From Parapristionchus giblindavisi (Eukaryota; Nematoda; Chromadorea; Rhabditida; Diplogasteridae), in assembly GCA_943737045.1 (NCBI GenBank), contig CALSFV010000256.1, forward strand, positions 248,001 to 312,000: DNA of 64,000 nt. Reading direction: 5' to 3'. Of this stretch, positions 1 to 12,061 are shown piece after piece. A model generated the notes under the pieces. The model was not told the origin of the DNA. It worked only from the letters and a program-made list of their open reading frames with translations, and ran no database searches. Every line of letters begins with the position of its first letter. Within the stretch, counting starts at the first letter, position 1. A program made the position numbers and the translations under genes.

Positions 1-2185
1 CTTTATTTTCGTAATTATGCACTGAAATTGAAAATAAACATAAAATACGAACAGACAAGAAATACGCGGAGTGAGAAAAGCGTGCACTTGCAGAAAAAAA
101 AATAGAGAAAGACAGATATGATGAGAGAGAGATGCAGGTATTTTCTGGTCGCTGTATTAATGTACATGCATTTTATTAATTATTTTTATCTAAATAAGCG
201 AAAAACCGTGTTTCAAAGTAAATAAGACAAGTGGTGTACTATACCTCAAGGGAGAGTAACCTTTACCTGCACAGGAGGCGTGACTCTCCCTCTCTCTCTC
301 TCTCTCTTTATTCATTTCTCTCTCCTTTTTCCTCTCTCTTTCCCTAGTCTGCATCTTTTCTATTTCTGATGTCCTTTGCTCTATTCCTTTCAAGGCTTGC
401 CGTAGAATCATTGGGAGCAATGTCCTGTGGACCACGGAGAGGTTGTAGCGTGACATAGATAAAAGTAGAACAAAAAAGAAAGGGTACAGTTTTTTAAATG
501 GTTTTTGCCAGGTTTTCAATGAGCGCTCTATGCTGACCGCAGCGCTTCCAACTAATTATTAGCGGGGTTTAAATACAGTTTCCCTAATCATTTAGATCCC
601 CGGAATGCCGAAAATCGTGGAGAAAGAGCTCATAAAAGCGAACGACAGCGACTTTTTTTATCAAACCATCATGATAAGATTTCGTCTGCCTGACAATCCA
701 AAATGAGCCATAATAATTGTATTTGTGCCTTTATGTATTACAATTGTTGGGCTATGAATCACATATCTTGATATTTCGAAACCTTTTCGCAAATAAAAAT
801 CATTAATAATCGATAACCGATAACAATAAACAATAGTACTAAATAATCGGCTGGTGAGCATAATTGTAAACTTATATTATATATTATTTTTATTCACACT
901 TATATGGAACTAGCGATGAATACGGATATCTTGCTATTCTTTTCTTCGACACCGATTGCATTTAAATTACGCCAATCGAATGTAATAATAATTAAATAAA
1001 TAAACAATAATATAATGAAAATCAAAGCGATAACAAAGTCAAAGACGCTCTCGCTCGTTCCTATCTTTTCATGATCTTCTGACTCTCTCTCAGTACAAGT
1101 GATTCATAAGATTGACAGCTGCCTTGTAAAACGTGTATATAAACTCCGCTGAAAGATTGATATTCAGTTGAAAGCGATGAGCTTTGACAGGATGCTGATC
1201 CCAATGCTTCTACATTATTTTAACCTCATCTGCCGGGTGTAGATAAATTATCATGATTGTTATTGTAACATCTCGCTTTCATCTGTAAAGGACATGGGGG
1301 AAGAAAGAGAGGCAATGGGTGACAGAGAGAGAGGGAGAGAGGGATAGAGCGTGTGCTGGGCACCGTGCCAAGTCATCATGCACCCACAGAAAAATCCCCT
1401 TATCTAAAAGCGAATTATATCCTAGAGAAGGGGAAAATTTCGTAATGAGACGCCGCTAGTTTATTTTTTCCCTTGTTTTTTCTTGCCCCCTCTTCGTTTT
1501 TTTCATTCTTCAAAAATTTATTGCACATTTGTACTTTTTTAATGATAATGTAACTGCAATTTCAGATGTCTTATATACATCGACCCGAAAGCAAGCATAT
1601 GCTTTGTAATTAGTTATACGATGAATTGTTTGGAACAAAGCACTATTGTGGGTTTAATATTTTCTCATCTACAGTAATTGAAGTAATGACAATTTCTACA
1701 GTTGTTGCAGTTTAGACGTGGGCGGTAAGATGTCAATATCATATTGTCATATTTGCATATTAGCCACCAGTATAATAATACATTAGCTACCAGTACATTA
1801 GTGTATTATTATTTATCTAAAGCTATTAGTGTATCCCCTTTTTGAAATTTAACAATCAATATTTCAGTACAACTTCTTGCACAGAATTAAAGGACGATCA
1901 GTGGAGCTGTTAGAAAGACTAATGGTTTGGCTCAGCTCATCCCCGAGAAGAAGTCTAATGTTTCCCGAACACTCTCTTGCAGTCACATTTTCGAAATGTG
2001 CAACGACGAGTGAATTTAGTTCGTTTTCGTAAGTCCGTTTACAGTGCAATATTAAACGATTTAACTGCACTTAAAGGCATGCCCGAGAAAATTTAAAACT
2101 ATACGCTCTGGTAATACTCGCTCGCTTTCCTTGTCCACAAGAGTCTAGCCAGAGCGGAGCGTAAACATATCCTGATGTGTGCACT
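1..2185. other. Intergenic, no gene recognised
   Basis: No ORF here has splice sites or a recognisable protein. Short (GA/TC)n tracts lie near 280-310 and 1325-1350. The part from about 1020 to 2070 matches about 17120-17960 in the same orientation (shared CAGCTGCCTT, TATATAAAC-like and GGGTTTAATATT-like blocks), so it is an old dispersed repeat. The block at about 1565-1660 also recurs at 15110-15200 and, inverted, at 7080-7150 and 13235-13310. Confidence 0.6.
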
Positions 2186-2293
2186 ATCATTCTCATTCTA
2201 ACCGTTTTCCCTTGAAAGCCATACGCGAGCCTTAATTTGGAGATAAAGGCTCGCGTATGGCTTTCAAGTGAAAACGGTTAGAATGAGAATGAT
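2186..2293. repeat. Near-perfect hairpin (foldback) repeat
   Basis: An arm of about 47 bp beginning ATCATTCTCATTC is followed by a loop of about 13 bp and then its near-exact reverse complement ending GAGAATGAT. Such high arm identity points to a recent foldback MITE or a snap-back duplication. No coding content is seen. Confidence 0.85.
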
Positions 2294-2359
2294 AATTAGA
2301 GATTTACACGGCGAACGGTAGTAAAAAATCAAAATGAAAAGAATTTTTTTGTGGTGCTT

Positions 2360-3820
2360 GTAAAGGACGCGGAACCCGAAAAATATTATGAGCTTCTATC
2401 AGAGTAAATAAATATTTAGATTAATAAATTTCAAAGAGTAAAACAGAGAAGCTGGTTATACGGTCTCAAAATAGGCAAAACTTCACTAAATTCATATTAA
2501 ACTATTTTTGTATTTGATATCGTATCTTGGGCCCTGATGTGATTGTCACAGCGCACTATCGCGCTTTCGATAATTTCGAGGTATCTTTTCGTAGAGTAAA
2601 GCAGCTATTTTCTATTGTTATGGCTGCCTTACTCTTTGCAGAATTGGTATATTTCGCGAGACAGTATGATACGTGGAATAATATAACCAATGTAAAAGCA
2701 AAGATGTATCCCGACGTTCTGAATAACTCACTTCACTTGAATTTGGTATTTCATATCATATTTAGAACTCAAAATTTATTGTTTTTGCACGCCCACAGCC
2801 AATTGAACATTATCTTCACACCTTTACAAGAGCGAGCAACGAAACAACAAAAAAAAACAGCGACCGAAACGTGAGCAGCAGATTTGAAGGCGACTCACTA
2901 ACTATTTCTCTTTCACTCTCCGCTCTGGTAATGTCCTTTCGTAGACAAAGAAAACTAGAACGAATCACCTGAACTGAAAGTTTCAAATTAGCTTCGGGTG
3001 CCCTTTTAATTTATGGATTTTCAGAACAACATAATTTTAGCGAATTCGCAGAATGTAAGCAGTTGTGCAACTCTTGTGAGTCATTTTTCAACAGATCCCT
3101 CAAGGTGAGAAGAACTATAATTCTAATCCGAGATGTACGTCTAAATGCGCTTTTAAAGTTGTTATATCTGTAAAAAAGTATAGCTTGAATGTAGAAAGCC
3201 GTGTTTGTCAAGAGCGCCAATTAGAAATAAAGCAGTTTCTTTCTAATTTCGTTTAGTGAAGAGGATGCAAGCGGAATTATATTCAGATTTGATTATGTTT
3301 TTTTCCAGATGATCAGTGCCCCGATAAAAGAGTTAATGAAACAGTACAAAGTTACGTCTGCAAATTACAAGATTATGTCGTAAACGACGAACTATACAAT
3401 ATATCTATCACACAATACATATGAGTCATAGCTGTACGAATCGTAATGTTTCTTTCCACTATTAATACAATAACCACCCCTTATTCATCTTCTCCTGCTC
3501 TCCCTCTTTTTCTTACTATGACCCATCCATCTCCCCCTATATATTCCCGCACCCATACCATTCCTTGCATTTCTCTTTCTCTCATTTGTGTTATACTATG
3601 CATTTTCTGTTATCGTAAATAAAGTTTAATTATGCAAGTTTGAGGTGCAAACTGAACATTCACAACAATCTGCTATATTGCTGCGAAGTGTTCTCCTTGA
3701 AATATCCGGAGCATTGGACTGGTTCACAAATTCGTGTGTATTTTACGATTTGACAAGATAAATTTGCTCTAGAGTTCCTTCTCACACCCATCATTCTATT
3801 CTGAAAGGATCGAATCTCGC
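2360..3820 (+). repeat. Segmental duplication, copy A part 1
   Basis: This stretch aligns colinearly, with indels, to about 9550-10705 (for example the GATATCGTA, TTTCGAGGTAT and TAAAGCAG blocks). It is the first half of a tandem duplication continued by 4140-9375. Reading frames are broken and no intact gene is visible. A diverged copy of the AAAGGCAC palindromic MITE family lies at about 2905-3000. Confidence 0.6.
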
Positions 3821-3828
3821 ACTAGTTT

Positions 3829-3965
3829 TGAAGGCACTAGATCGGATGAGAACCGATGAATTATTACCGACTTTACGATAACAATTTGCTTATGAGAGAC
3901 AAGTGCTAATGCATGTGCAAAGTATGCAAATGGTTCTCATCCCGATGTCGTAATAATAGCAATGC
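3829..3965. repeat. Diverged hairpin MITE copy
   Basis: It begins GGCACTAGATCGGATGAGAA and is related to the better preserved hairpin at 6846-6997. The 3' arm has decayed. Confidence 0.5.
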
Positions 3966-4339
3966 TAATAATAATAAATGAATTTTCAACTTGCACTAGC
4001 TTTCTGAACAACTTACAATTAGTCAATTTACCGTGAAAAAAAATCGAGGAATCAGAAATTCTCAAAAACCGATACCCAATGATATCCGGTCAGAATGTAT
4101 ATTTCCTCGCTATCAGATATGTCCTCATAATAAAAAAAACAAAGGAAGTCGACTTTTGGTTTATGCAAAAACTCTTTATCGACATAAATCAACATACATC
4201 ATTTAAATTCGAAAGTTATCCTTTCATTACTTCGATATCATTTATCTGGAAGATACAAATTTGTTCCAACGTGTATCAATCTGTCTTCGTACAACAGCAT
4301 AGCTTTTGCTTCTTTGTTTCCGTGATTATCAATATACCA

Positions 4340-5217
4340 GCTACATGTTAAATCCAATGCTGCATTGTGCATAAGACAGATTCCATTTCACTTTGATAGT
4401 CCATCCTGATCCCAGTTCTGACGCATGTCCCTCGCAAATGTATAGCCACGTCCTTAAAAAATAAGATTTTTAATTTTCAAGCAGGCCCCCTGAAAAGTCT
4501 TGAAATCTCCTCTCGCTAATAAAAGTGTCACATTTTGAATTTTCGACTTTAGGTAGATCAAGATTTTTTTTTGCTGAAGTGTAAAGTATGAGTCAAGTAG
4601 GATATGGTCCACCATCACAAAAAAAATCTTTATTTGGGCACTGTAGCATATTATAGATGCGCCGGGTTCTCAAATTTTGAAGACTCGATTTTCACCAGAA
4701 ATACGTGGATCGAGTACATTTCTGCCTAAAAATTGCGCACACCAATGCTAAGAGATATGGCATCGAAAGTGGGCTCGACAAACAGTTGCCGTTTCGTTGC
4801 CATGTTTATACTAATTTTAAAGAACTCGTAGAGTCCGTCATTTTTCATGTCGATCATGTTCTATTGTTCTCAAGATACAAATGATCCAAATCATGAATCA
4901 TCGATTCCCACACTGTCATTCTTCCGACAGCAAAAGCTATCTTATCTTACAATATAAGCGTTATTACCAATAGTTGCAATTGTGCAATAGTCCACTTTGG
5001 TACCAGTATCTTCGTCCTCGTCATCCAGACTTCTTCGCATGCGAACGGAGCTGTTGTCCCAGTCAGCAGTCGGATCCATGAAAGAAGGAGCATCCGGTGG
5101 ATCCATGCGGCACGAACCCACATCGTAGGGAAGAAGTGAGAAAATGGGAATAAAGCACGGGAACCATATCGAAGAGAGATGGGGTCTGAAAGGGGAAATA
5201 TTGGGGAAACAATGCAT
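4340..5217 (-). pseudogene. Possible degenerate gene, unrecognised protein
   Basis: Several open minus-strand blocks look coding rather than random. One is 4942-5217, with an acidic patch (DDEDEDTG) near the end. One at about 4725-4860 is a 44-codon block containing KNDGLYEFFKISINMATK. One at about 4255-4440 contains RDMRQNWDQDG and LYEDRLIHVGTNLYLPDK. They cannot be joined cleanly because stops intervene and phases disagree. The last block is duplicated at 12215-12500 with the same stops, so it was already broken before the duplication. I do not recognise the family. It could be a decayed transposon ORF or a host pseudogene. Confidence 0.3.
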
Positions 5218-5474
5218 GCAATGAGGGCAGAAATACAGGGCCCGTTTTTGTACTCTTTATCGACTCAAAATGGCCGAAATAGTGTGTTACATGCGGCTAA
5301 TTTTATTCGGTGGCACACTGTAATGATTGGAGCCACGCTGACCGCCGAGTTGGACTTTACACCTAATTACATCTATTATTCTCTTTCCTTCTTCATGCAT
5401 GAGTAAGTGTCAAGGAAAAGTTCCGTTCTGAATACATGCATGAATTACCATAAACACAAATGTCGGAGCAGTCA

Positions 5475-5792
5475 CTCCGCAATTTTACGTGGGCCAATAA
5501 TTTGGTCGAACATTTTTGGGTGCCTAAAATTTGGCTACCAGACAAGCCCCACTTTTAAGTTGGGTCACTAATTTGGTGGTTGAGCCAATAATTTGGTTCT
5601 AAGTGGGGCTGTTATTTTAGTCTAAAATTTTAGCCCCACTTTGAACCAAATTATTGGCTCAGCCACCAAATTATTGACTCAACTTTAAAAGTGGGGCTTG
5701 TCTGGTAGCCAAATTTTAGAGTCAACTTTTACTATCCACCAAATTATTGGCCCCACTTCGACCAAATTATTGGCACCCCTAAAATTGCGGAG
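5475..5792. repeat. Foldback element with internal sub-repeats
   Basis: Terminal inverted repeats CTCCGCAATTTTA / TAAAATTGCGGAG enclose an almost fully palindromic body. The body is built from the alternating modules CCAATAATTTGGT and GTGGGGCTTGTCTGG. The element is absent from the matching place in the paralogous block at 12.8-13.0 kb. No ORF is seen. Confidence 0.85.
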
Positions 5793-6845
5793 CAGACGAA
5801 TGACAGTAGGGGAAATCGATGATTCATGATTTGGATCGCTTGTAAATAGTTAAAGTAATTGATCTCATGATAATGAGCTCGAAAAACTGATCAGAAATGT
5901 GTATTTGATAGTTTGAAGGAACCCTCTGGAAAGAAGTTGAATCAGTGTAGCCTACTCCACATCGCAGGCGAGGTTTTTACGAACTACAGAGTGTCAAATC
6001 CGTTAAAAAGTTCAAAAACGCGCATTATAGAGTTTTATTCGTCATTCATTGTCACTGTGGATAAAATTATCATCAAAACACCCAATTTCAAGTCGTCTCC
6101 AAAAAGTTGGTGTGGCAGTTAGGAAAAGGCGTCCCCTGAATGGAGCAGACTGTAGATTCTTAACGGACTGGTTCTCCTTACCAGAGAATAAGATTTACTG
6201 CATTTCGAAACAGAACTGCACTGCACTAATGGTGATTGAATTCAACGGTCAAAAATCTCAAAATGCAAGTCAAAAAGATGTCAAAATGTCAAAAAGCAAA
6301 AAAAAAATAACTCAACGTTGTAAAAACTAACTCGATATTTAATTCCGTGTGCACACGTAAACGATCTTGTTGATCTTAGGCTGTTTATGGCATTGGTCTA
6401 CTGCCTTCATTCCGATCATCTTTGTTCGTATCAAGTATTGATTTGTCCTAAATTTATTTATTTTCAATTATTTATCTATTGATTTTTTAAATTTTTTTAT
6501 TTATCATACATCATAAAGATAATAGTTTTGATTGTTACTAAATTTCTCAGAAGTACATTGAATACCGAAGAATACAACCAGCCTATGTACCAAACCATTT
6601 TTTTTTTGTTTTCTCTCTTCACTTTCCTTTGCTGTCTCGTTCTTTTCTATTCCCCATTATCGAAAGATTTGGTACGGCGGCAGAGTGCCATTTCTTCCTT
6701 TAATCAGGAATTCAATCAATAATAAGGAATTTCTTGAAATGATTTAATCGATATGGAGCGAGAAAAACTTTTGTGACAATAATTAGAAAAGGTACGAAGC
6801 AATTGAAATATTTTTTAATGCTTTTGTGCTTTTGTGTCCTTCGAA
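5793..6845. other. Intergenic, no gene recognised
   Basis: AT-rich sequence. A segment at 5812-5840 is the inverted counterpart of 4875-4910 (GATTCATGATTTGGATC). Open frames such as 5913-6122 and 6049-6330 have no splice logic and no recognisable protein. Confidence 0.5.
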
Positions 6846-6997
6846 AGGCACTAGATCGAATGAGAACCGATGAATAATAATGAACTGGATCATAACCGTT
6901 TGCATACTTTGTCTATTAGCTCTTGTCTCTCTTATGCAAATAGTTATCATCCAGTCGGTTATTATTCATCGGTTCTCATTCAACTTATTGCCTCTTA
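6846..6997. repeat. Hairpin MITE
   Basis: The left arm begins GAAAGGCACTAGATCGAATG. The right arm reads TCATCGGTTCTCATTCAACT..GCCTCT, giving paired arms of about 50 bp. A diverged relative lies at 3829-3965. Confidence 0.8.
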
Positions 6998-7329
6998 GAA
7001 ACTACGCTTTGGGGTTTTTCAAGGTTGATTTTTTTTTAAATTGTTGATGGAATGAAAATAAAATATAAGATTAAACCCTCTATCATCCAAACAATTCATC
7101 GTCTGAATACTTGCAAATTATATGCTTGCTTTCGTTTTGATGTATTTAAGACATCTGAAAGTGAAGTAAATAAATTTAAGCACAAATCAAAATCGTAAAT
7201 ATGCAACGAAGTTTCTTTAAGAGAAAAAACGAAGAAAGGGCACAAGAAATAGTGAAAAAAAAGCAGTTAGAAAACACGCTAGTGAATGAGAGAAACGATA
7301 GGGTCGTAACCATGTGAGCGAAAGACATT

Positions 7330-7675
7330 TGCGCCACACGAAGAGAACGGACATTTGCGCCAGTTACCAATTGCGCCGAGCTACATTTGCGCCGAGGGAC
7401 ATTTGCGCCAAGGTACATTTGCGCCAGTACCAAATGCGCCGGAACCAAATGCGCCGATGGACATTTGCGCCGAGGTACATTTGCGCCAGTACCAAATGCG
7501 CCGGAACCAAATGCGCCGAGGGACATTTGCGCCGGAACCAAATGCGCCGAGGGACATTTGCGCCGAGGTACATTTGCGCCAGTACCAAATGCGCCGGAAC
7601 CAAATGCGCCGATGGACATTTGCGCCGAGGTACATTTGCGCCAGTACCAAATGCGCCGAGGGACATTTGCGCCGA
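7330..7675. repeat. Minisatellite array (ATTTGCGCC words)
   Basis: About 15 or more near-identical words alternate between two orientations of a common core (ACATTTGCGCCGAGG and ACCAAATGCGCCGGA). This makes all six frames open and produces spurious repetitive ORFs on both strands. It is the left subterminal array of the element at 7301-8936. Confidence 0.9.
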
Positions 7676-7849
7676 ACTACATTAGCACTAGAATCCAATA
7701 CGACTCCCTGTCTTTTATTTTATTTTCTTGTCTCATCATTTTTGTTGCAATTGCTTCAAAGCTGTGATCTATATATTACGGTGTTTCCATCCACCTTTCC
7801 ATTATATTATGTTTACTTCCCCAAATATCGCAATTTTTTATTTGTCTAA

Positions 7850-8280
7850 CAAGGGGATGGTCGCAACTGGTCCTGGCCATATGAGATGGCAATAACATGA
7901 CTAGGATCAGTTTTCGATGCTGATTACGAGTCCGTATTCAGAAAATGCCTAATCGGCCTCTTTTCCGAGAAAATCGGTACTGAAAATTGGCTTATTAATT
8001 CGAAAATTCGTGTAGTTTCCTTTAAAAACTATCTGGATGGCATCGGAAAGATCCGGCAATGTAAGGTAAACTATTGCGAGAGTTTATAGATGAGTTCACC
8101 AGCCCACCCGGACGGTTTGCGCAGGAAACCACACGAATTTCCGAACTAAAATATCGATTTCCTCGAAAATCAGGTCGATTAGGCACTTTCTGAAAACGGA
8201 TTCGTAATCAGCATCGAAACTGATCCTAGTCATGTTGTTGCCATCTCATATGGCCAGGACCAGTTGCGACCATCCCCTTG
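7850..8280. mobile_element. Nested foldback element, TAA target duplication
   Basis: CAAGGGGATGGTCGCAACTG at the left end is the inverted complement of the right end, and the arms extend about 100 bp (through the GCCTAATCG block). It is flanked by TAA on both sides (7847-7849 and 8281-8283), as in PIF/Harbinger-type insertions. It sits inside the larger TIR element and is therefore younger. A diverged half copy starts at 47514. Confidence 0.8.
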
Positions 8281-8382
8281 TAAGAAACGATAAATATATA
8301 TTATTAATATTTCACAAGGCTTCAACAAGTTTCAACTTTAGTTTAGCTTTTCGATAGACCTTCAAGGTGTTGGATATAACTT

Positions 8383-8622
8383 CTACCCATCAAGGTGTTG
8401 GATAGAACTTCCACCATTAGCAACTGCCATTAATATTTTTTCTCTATTAGCCTTTTGAATAGATCCTTCTTTCTTATATTGGTATAACAGTAGGTTTTGA
8501 GCTGTTGCTTGTTCAAACAAAAGTTCAACAGATTCGGCATGCTTGAGCAGACCTTCGGCTAGGCGTGTTGATAGAGAGTGGCTCACAATATACGGTGCAC
8601 CAAGTGCCGTACAAAATATCAT
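8383..8622 (-). other. Open frame inside the TIR element, function unknown
   Basis: This is a 79-codon frame, unusually free of low-complexity sequence, with an amphipathic helical look (contains LAEGLLKHAESVELLFEQA). It may be a relic of the transposase or of a captured host exon. No start or splice context confirms it, and I do not recognise the family. Confidence 0.25.
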
Positions 8623-8719
8623 GGACTATTTTTTAATCAAAAAAGAAAACTATACATCGCACACAGATGGGCGTATTGACCTGTATTTTAAAATGATTTT
8701 AAATTTTAAAAGAAATTAT

Positions 8720-8910
8720 AAAATTCCGGCGCAAATATCCCTCGGCGCAAATGTACTTCGGCGCAAATGTCCCCCGGCGCATTTGGTTCTGGCGCAAATG
8801 TCCCTCGGCGCATTTGGAACTGGCGCAAATGTCCTTCAGCGCATTTGGTAATGGCGCAAGTATACCTCGGCGCATTTGGGACCGGCGCAATTGATGCATT
8901 CGGCGCAAAT
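8720..8910. repeat. Minisatellite array, right end of TIR element
   Basis: GGCGCAAATGT and GGCGCATTTGG words alternate. This is the reverse-complement counterpart of the array at 7330-7675, shorter and more diverged. Confidence 0.85.
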
Positions 8911-9156
8911 GTCTTTCGCTCACATGGTTACGACCCAAACGATAGGAGCGATGTTGATCGATTCGCTCTTGCCTCTTCACCCTACTTTTTTGAGCGAGAG
9001 AGCATGGAAAACAAGAGATGTAAACAACGAGAGGTTCTCTTGGCTGGTACCAACTTGTACTGCTATGATAATAATATAAATCTTTGCAACTATACACAGA
9101 GAAAAAAATTTAAACATGGTACATATTACCTGTTGCGTGTTATATAAAACACCCCC

Positions 9157-9275
9157 CCCCCCAAACTAATTTTACTCTCCACTCTGGCAACGCTCTCTCG
9201 TAGACAAAGAAAGTGAGAGAACATTGTCAGAGCGAAGAATTTAAAATTAGTTTGGGGTGTGCCTTGAACACTTTT
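9157..9275. repeat. Palindromic AAAGGCAC-type MITE copy
   Basis: It contains the family core (ACTCTGGCAACGCTCTCTCG, a short loop, then the inverted arm ending TTTGGGGTGTGCCTT). The same segment with the same MITE occurs at 13668-13770, so the insertion predates the segmental duplication. Confidence 0.75.
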
Positions 9276-9439
9276 TGTGTCGAATACAACGGAAAATGTG
9301 ATGAATTTATTACACCACAGATCCTGATCACTGTGTAGTACATTTTTTCCGGTGTGTATGAACACAGGATACATCTGGCAAATAGCCTCTTTCCCCTGTT
9401 TCCCTCTCTCTCTCTTTAACCCCCCCCCCCCCAAAGAAG

Positions 9440-10705
9440 TATAACGCTTCCCGAGAGGTTAACTTGTGCTCATCTGCTCAATATATGTACAGATGAGTGA
9501 GTTTAGTTCTTATTCGTAAGTCTAATTACAGTAAAATATTTAAAAAATATTGTGAACTGGTTCTATAAGAATAAATAAGTGCTAGTTAGATTGAAAATCT
9601 TAAAACTGCAAAGAAGCTGGTTATACATACGACCTAAAAACTGGAAAAACGGTACTAAATTCATCTTAAAGCACACTTTTTGTATTCGATATCGTAATTG
9701 GGAGTCTGCTGCGAAAGTCACAACGGAGTATCGAGCTTTCGCTCATTTCGAGGTATATTTCGTAGAGTAAAGCAGTTTCTCCATTGTTATGGCTACCTGA
9801 CACATTACAGAATTGATGAGAGCAAGATTTCGCGAAACAGCAGTGGAGTAATATAACAAAAACGATGATATGAAATGCAAAAGCAAAGTTGTATCCCAAC
9901 TTTGCTGAAGAACTCACTTCACTTGAATTTGGCATTTCATATCATTTTTAGAACTCAAAAATTATTGTTTTTGCACGCCCAAAGCCCAAGGTAATTAAAT
10001 ATTACCTTCACTCCTTTACAAGAATGAGCATCGAAAACCAAAAAAAGCGGCAAAAGCGTGTGCAGAGTTTTAAAGTGAAGTCGAATAACAAATTTTTTGA
10101 ATTCACTGTTTGCTCTGGCAATGTCCTCTCGTAGACAATGAAAACGAGAAGGTATTACCAGAACGGAAGTTTCAAATTAGCTCCGAGTGTTCTTTTAAAG
10201 GGATAGACTTTCAGAACAACGTAGCTGGACAGAGCTCTTGCGAAAATCTTTTCAACAGACCCCTAAAGGTGAGAAGAACTATAATTCTAATCCGAGGTGT
10301 ATTACTTTGAAATGCACTTTTGAAGTTGTTAAAAGTATCTATAAGTATGTCTTGATTGAGGAAAGCCGTTTTTTGAAGCGCAAAATTAGAGATAAAGCAG
10401 TTTCTTACTAATTTCCTATAGAAAAATTTGCAAATATTTTTTGCTTATATTTTGATTTGATCTTTTTTTCAAGATTATCAGAGTCCCGATAAAAAGAGTT
10501 TACGAAGCAAGTTAATTCTGCAACTTACAGATCTGCTATACTGCAGAGAAGTCATCAAGTCTCATCTTGAAATATTCGGAGCATCTGAAGCTCATCGACT
10601 AATTGGACTGGTTCTCATATTCATGTCGATTTCGCATGATAAATTTGCTAATAAACTCGATAGTTTTCCTCACGCATAAAATTCAAGTCTGAAAAGATCG
10701 AGTAG
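9440..10705 (+). repeat. Segmental duplication, copy B part 1
   Basis: Colinear with 1860-3820. The mariner at 10811 follows directly. A palindromic MITE copy lies at about 10095-10200, at the position equivalent to the one at 2905-3000. Confidence 0.6.
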
Positions 10706-10810
10706 ATTCGTCATTTCAAGTTTCTCAAATATGAAACAGTTACTCAGTCATATTTGAGAAACACTCTACCGTTACTTCGAAGCAAGTTTGTTGCTAGAGA
10801 GGAAGATATA

Positions 10811-12061
10811 TTAGGTTGATTCATAAGTCTTCTCGCATTTTGGCCCTTTAAACAAATTAAAATAACTTTATTTCGGCAAAAGCAAATCAATCAAAGTAAG
10901 CGCCGTCTTCGTCGACACACTTCCTCCAAGGTTCGGATAGCTTGTGGGCGCAGTGCTCCCAGAAGGACGGCTGCTTGGAGCCAAAGTAGTTGGTTAGCCA
11001 GATTTCGACCTCCTTCTGATTGTTGAAGTGTACTCCTCCGAGTGGGCGCTGCATATCGGAAAACAAGCAGCAATCACAAGGAGCCATGTTGGGCGAGTAG
11101 GGCAGGTGGGGGACGACGTGCTAGCCAAAGTTTTCTTTTCGGTCTTGCTTCCAAACGGGGTCGAGCCTTGTCGTACTGGAAGAGAATCCGGTCGCGCAAC
11201 CAGGGAACGGATGGGACCTTGGACTTCAGGTTCCGTAGTTGGAGAGAGTATACGCGGCCGTAATAGTCGACCCCTGAGGGAGCAGCTCCCAATTCACCAA
11301 ACCGCCTCTGCCGCACCACACAGACAGCATGACCTGCATCTTGTAAAGTTCAGGTTAGGCGATGCGATTGGGCTGTTCATCTCGATCGACCCACTGAGCC
11401 CCGCGGACTACGTTGTCCTAAAGGATCCATCTCTCATCTGCAGTGAGGATTCCGTCGATCCAAGCCGTTGTACGAGCGTACGAAATTAGATTAAGACACT
11501 GGTCCGCACGGTTTTCCTTCTGTTTGTCCGACAGTTGGTGGGGTAACCATCGACCCAAATTCTGGACCTTGCCAAGATCCTGTAGGCAACCAATAATGGT
11601 GAGTTGGCTTACCCCAAGACTCATCGTCATATCACGGGTGGTAGCATATTGGTCAGCGTGGACTTGCTGCTCCAGCATGTCCAAGTCCAGCTCGAGGAGC
11701 TGACCTCGTCTTCGACGCCGTACCCCCTTTTCGAAGCGTTTGAACCGACGTTGCACAGTGCGTATACTAGGGGCCTTAGTGTTCTATACTACCGCCATAC
11801 GGGTGTGTACATCGGGCGGTTTGAGATCGGATTGGAAGAAGAACAACATGATGTGTCCCATGTGCTCTAAACTGGGAAAGAAATGAAAAGGTATTTCAGC
11901 CACTAGACTCGATGTAGGCACAATTCACTAATACCCTCAAAGAGTAGTAGTAGTGACTTGTTTAGTGCCATAACGGACAGGGTAATTGATAACGTACGAC
12001 TGAGCAATGATATCCCAAACATTCCCCTTTAAAATGCGTCAAGACTTATGAATCAACCTAA
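10811..12061 (-). mobile_element. Full-length mariner transposon (inactive)
   Basis: The terminal inverted repeats TTAGGTTGATTCATAAGTC.. / ..GACTTATGAATCAACCTAA are perfect over about 20 bp and are flanked by TA dinucleotides. The length of 1251 bp is that of a complete mariner. The transposase gene runs on the minus strand and is broken (separate entry). The element interrupts copy B of the segmental duplication and has no counterpart in copy A. Confidence 0.95.
10887..11870 (-). pseudogene. Mariner transposase, degenerate
   Basis: Fragments of a mariner-family DDD transposase, which cuts and pastes the element at TA sites, lie in order on the minus strand. The N-terminal helix-turn-helix part contains RFKRFEKGVRRRRRGQ. 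A WVPHELT-like linker appears as RWLPHQL. The first catalytic block is ADERWIL. The second lies in YDKARPR (family: DNARPH). The third lies in PYSPNMAPCDCCLF. The C-terminus ends near EPWRKCVDEDGAYFD. Damage includes an in-frame stop soon after the start region, a stop where WILYDN is normal (Y to stop) and several frameshifts between 11074 and 11420. The three catalytic Asp are still readable, but the gene cannot make an intact protein. Confidence 0.93.

Larger units (their letters stand above)
7301..8936. mobile_element. 1.6-kb TIR DNA transposon with subterminal minisatellites
   Basis: It is bounded by terminal inverted repeats GGGTCGTAACCATGTGAGCG..., about 40 bp long and nearly perfect. 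It is flanked by the 8-bp direct repeat AAACGATA at 7293-7300 and 8937-8944. Just inside each end is an array built from the words ACATTTGCGCC and ACCAAATGCGCC (about 7330-7670 and, inverted and shorter, about 8725-8905). The paralogous sequence near 13447 reads straight across without it, so that is an empty site. An 8-bp target duplication suggests a hAT-type element. No full transposase is present, so it is non-autonomous. Confidence 0.85.

Noticed and set aside
7330..7675. Possible CRISPR-like array
   Set aside because: Units are short, contiguous and in alternating orientation with no unique spacers, in a eukaryotic genome.
7314..7849. Six overlapping ORFs of 100-164 codons on both strands
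   Set aside because: Produced by the ATTTGCGCC minisatellite inside a transposon.
11028..11489. Plus-strand 153-codon ORF
   Set aside because: Antisense shadow of the mariner transposase.
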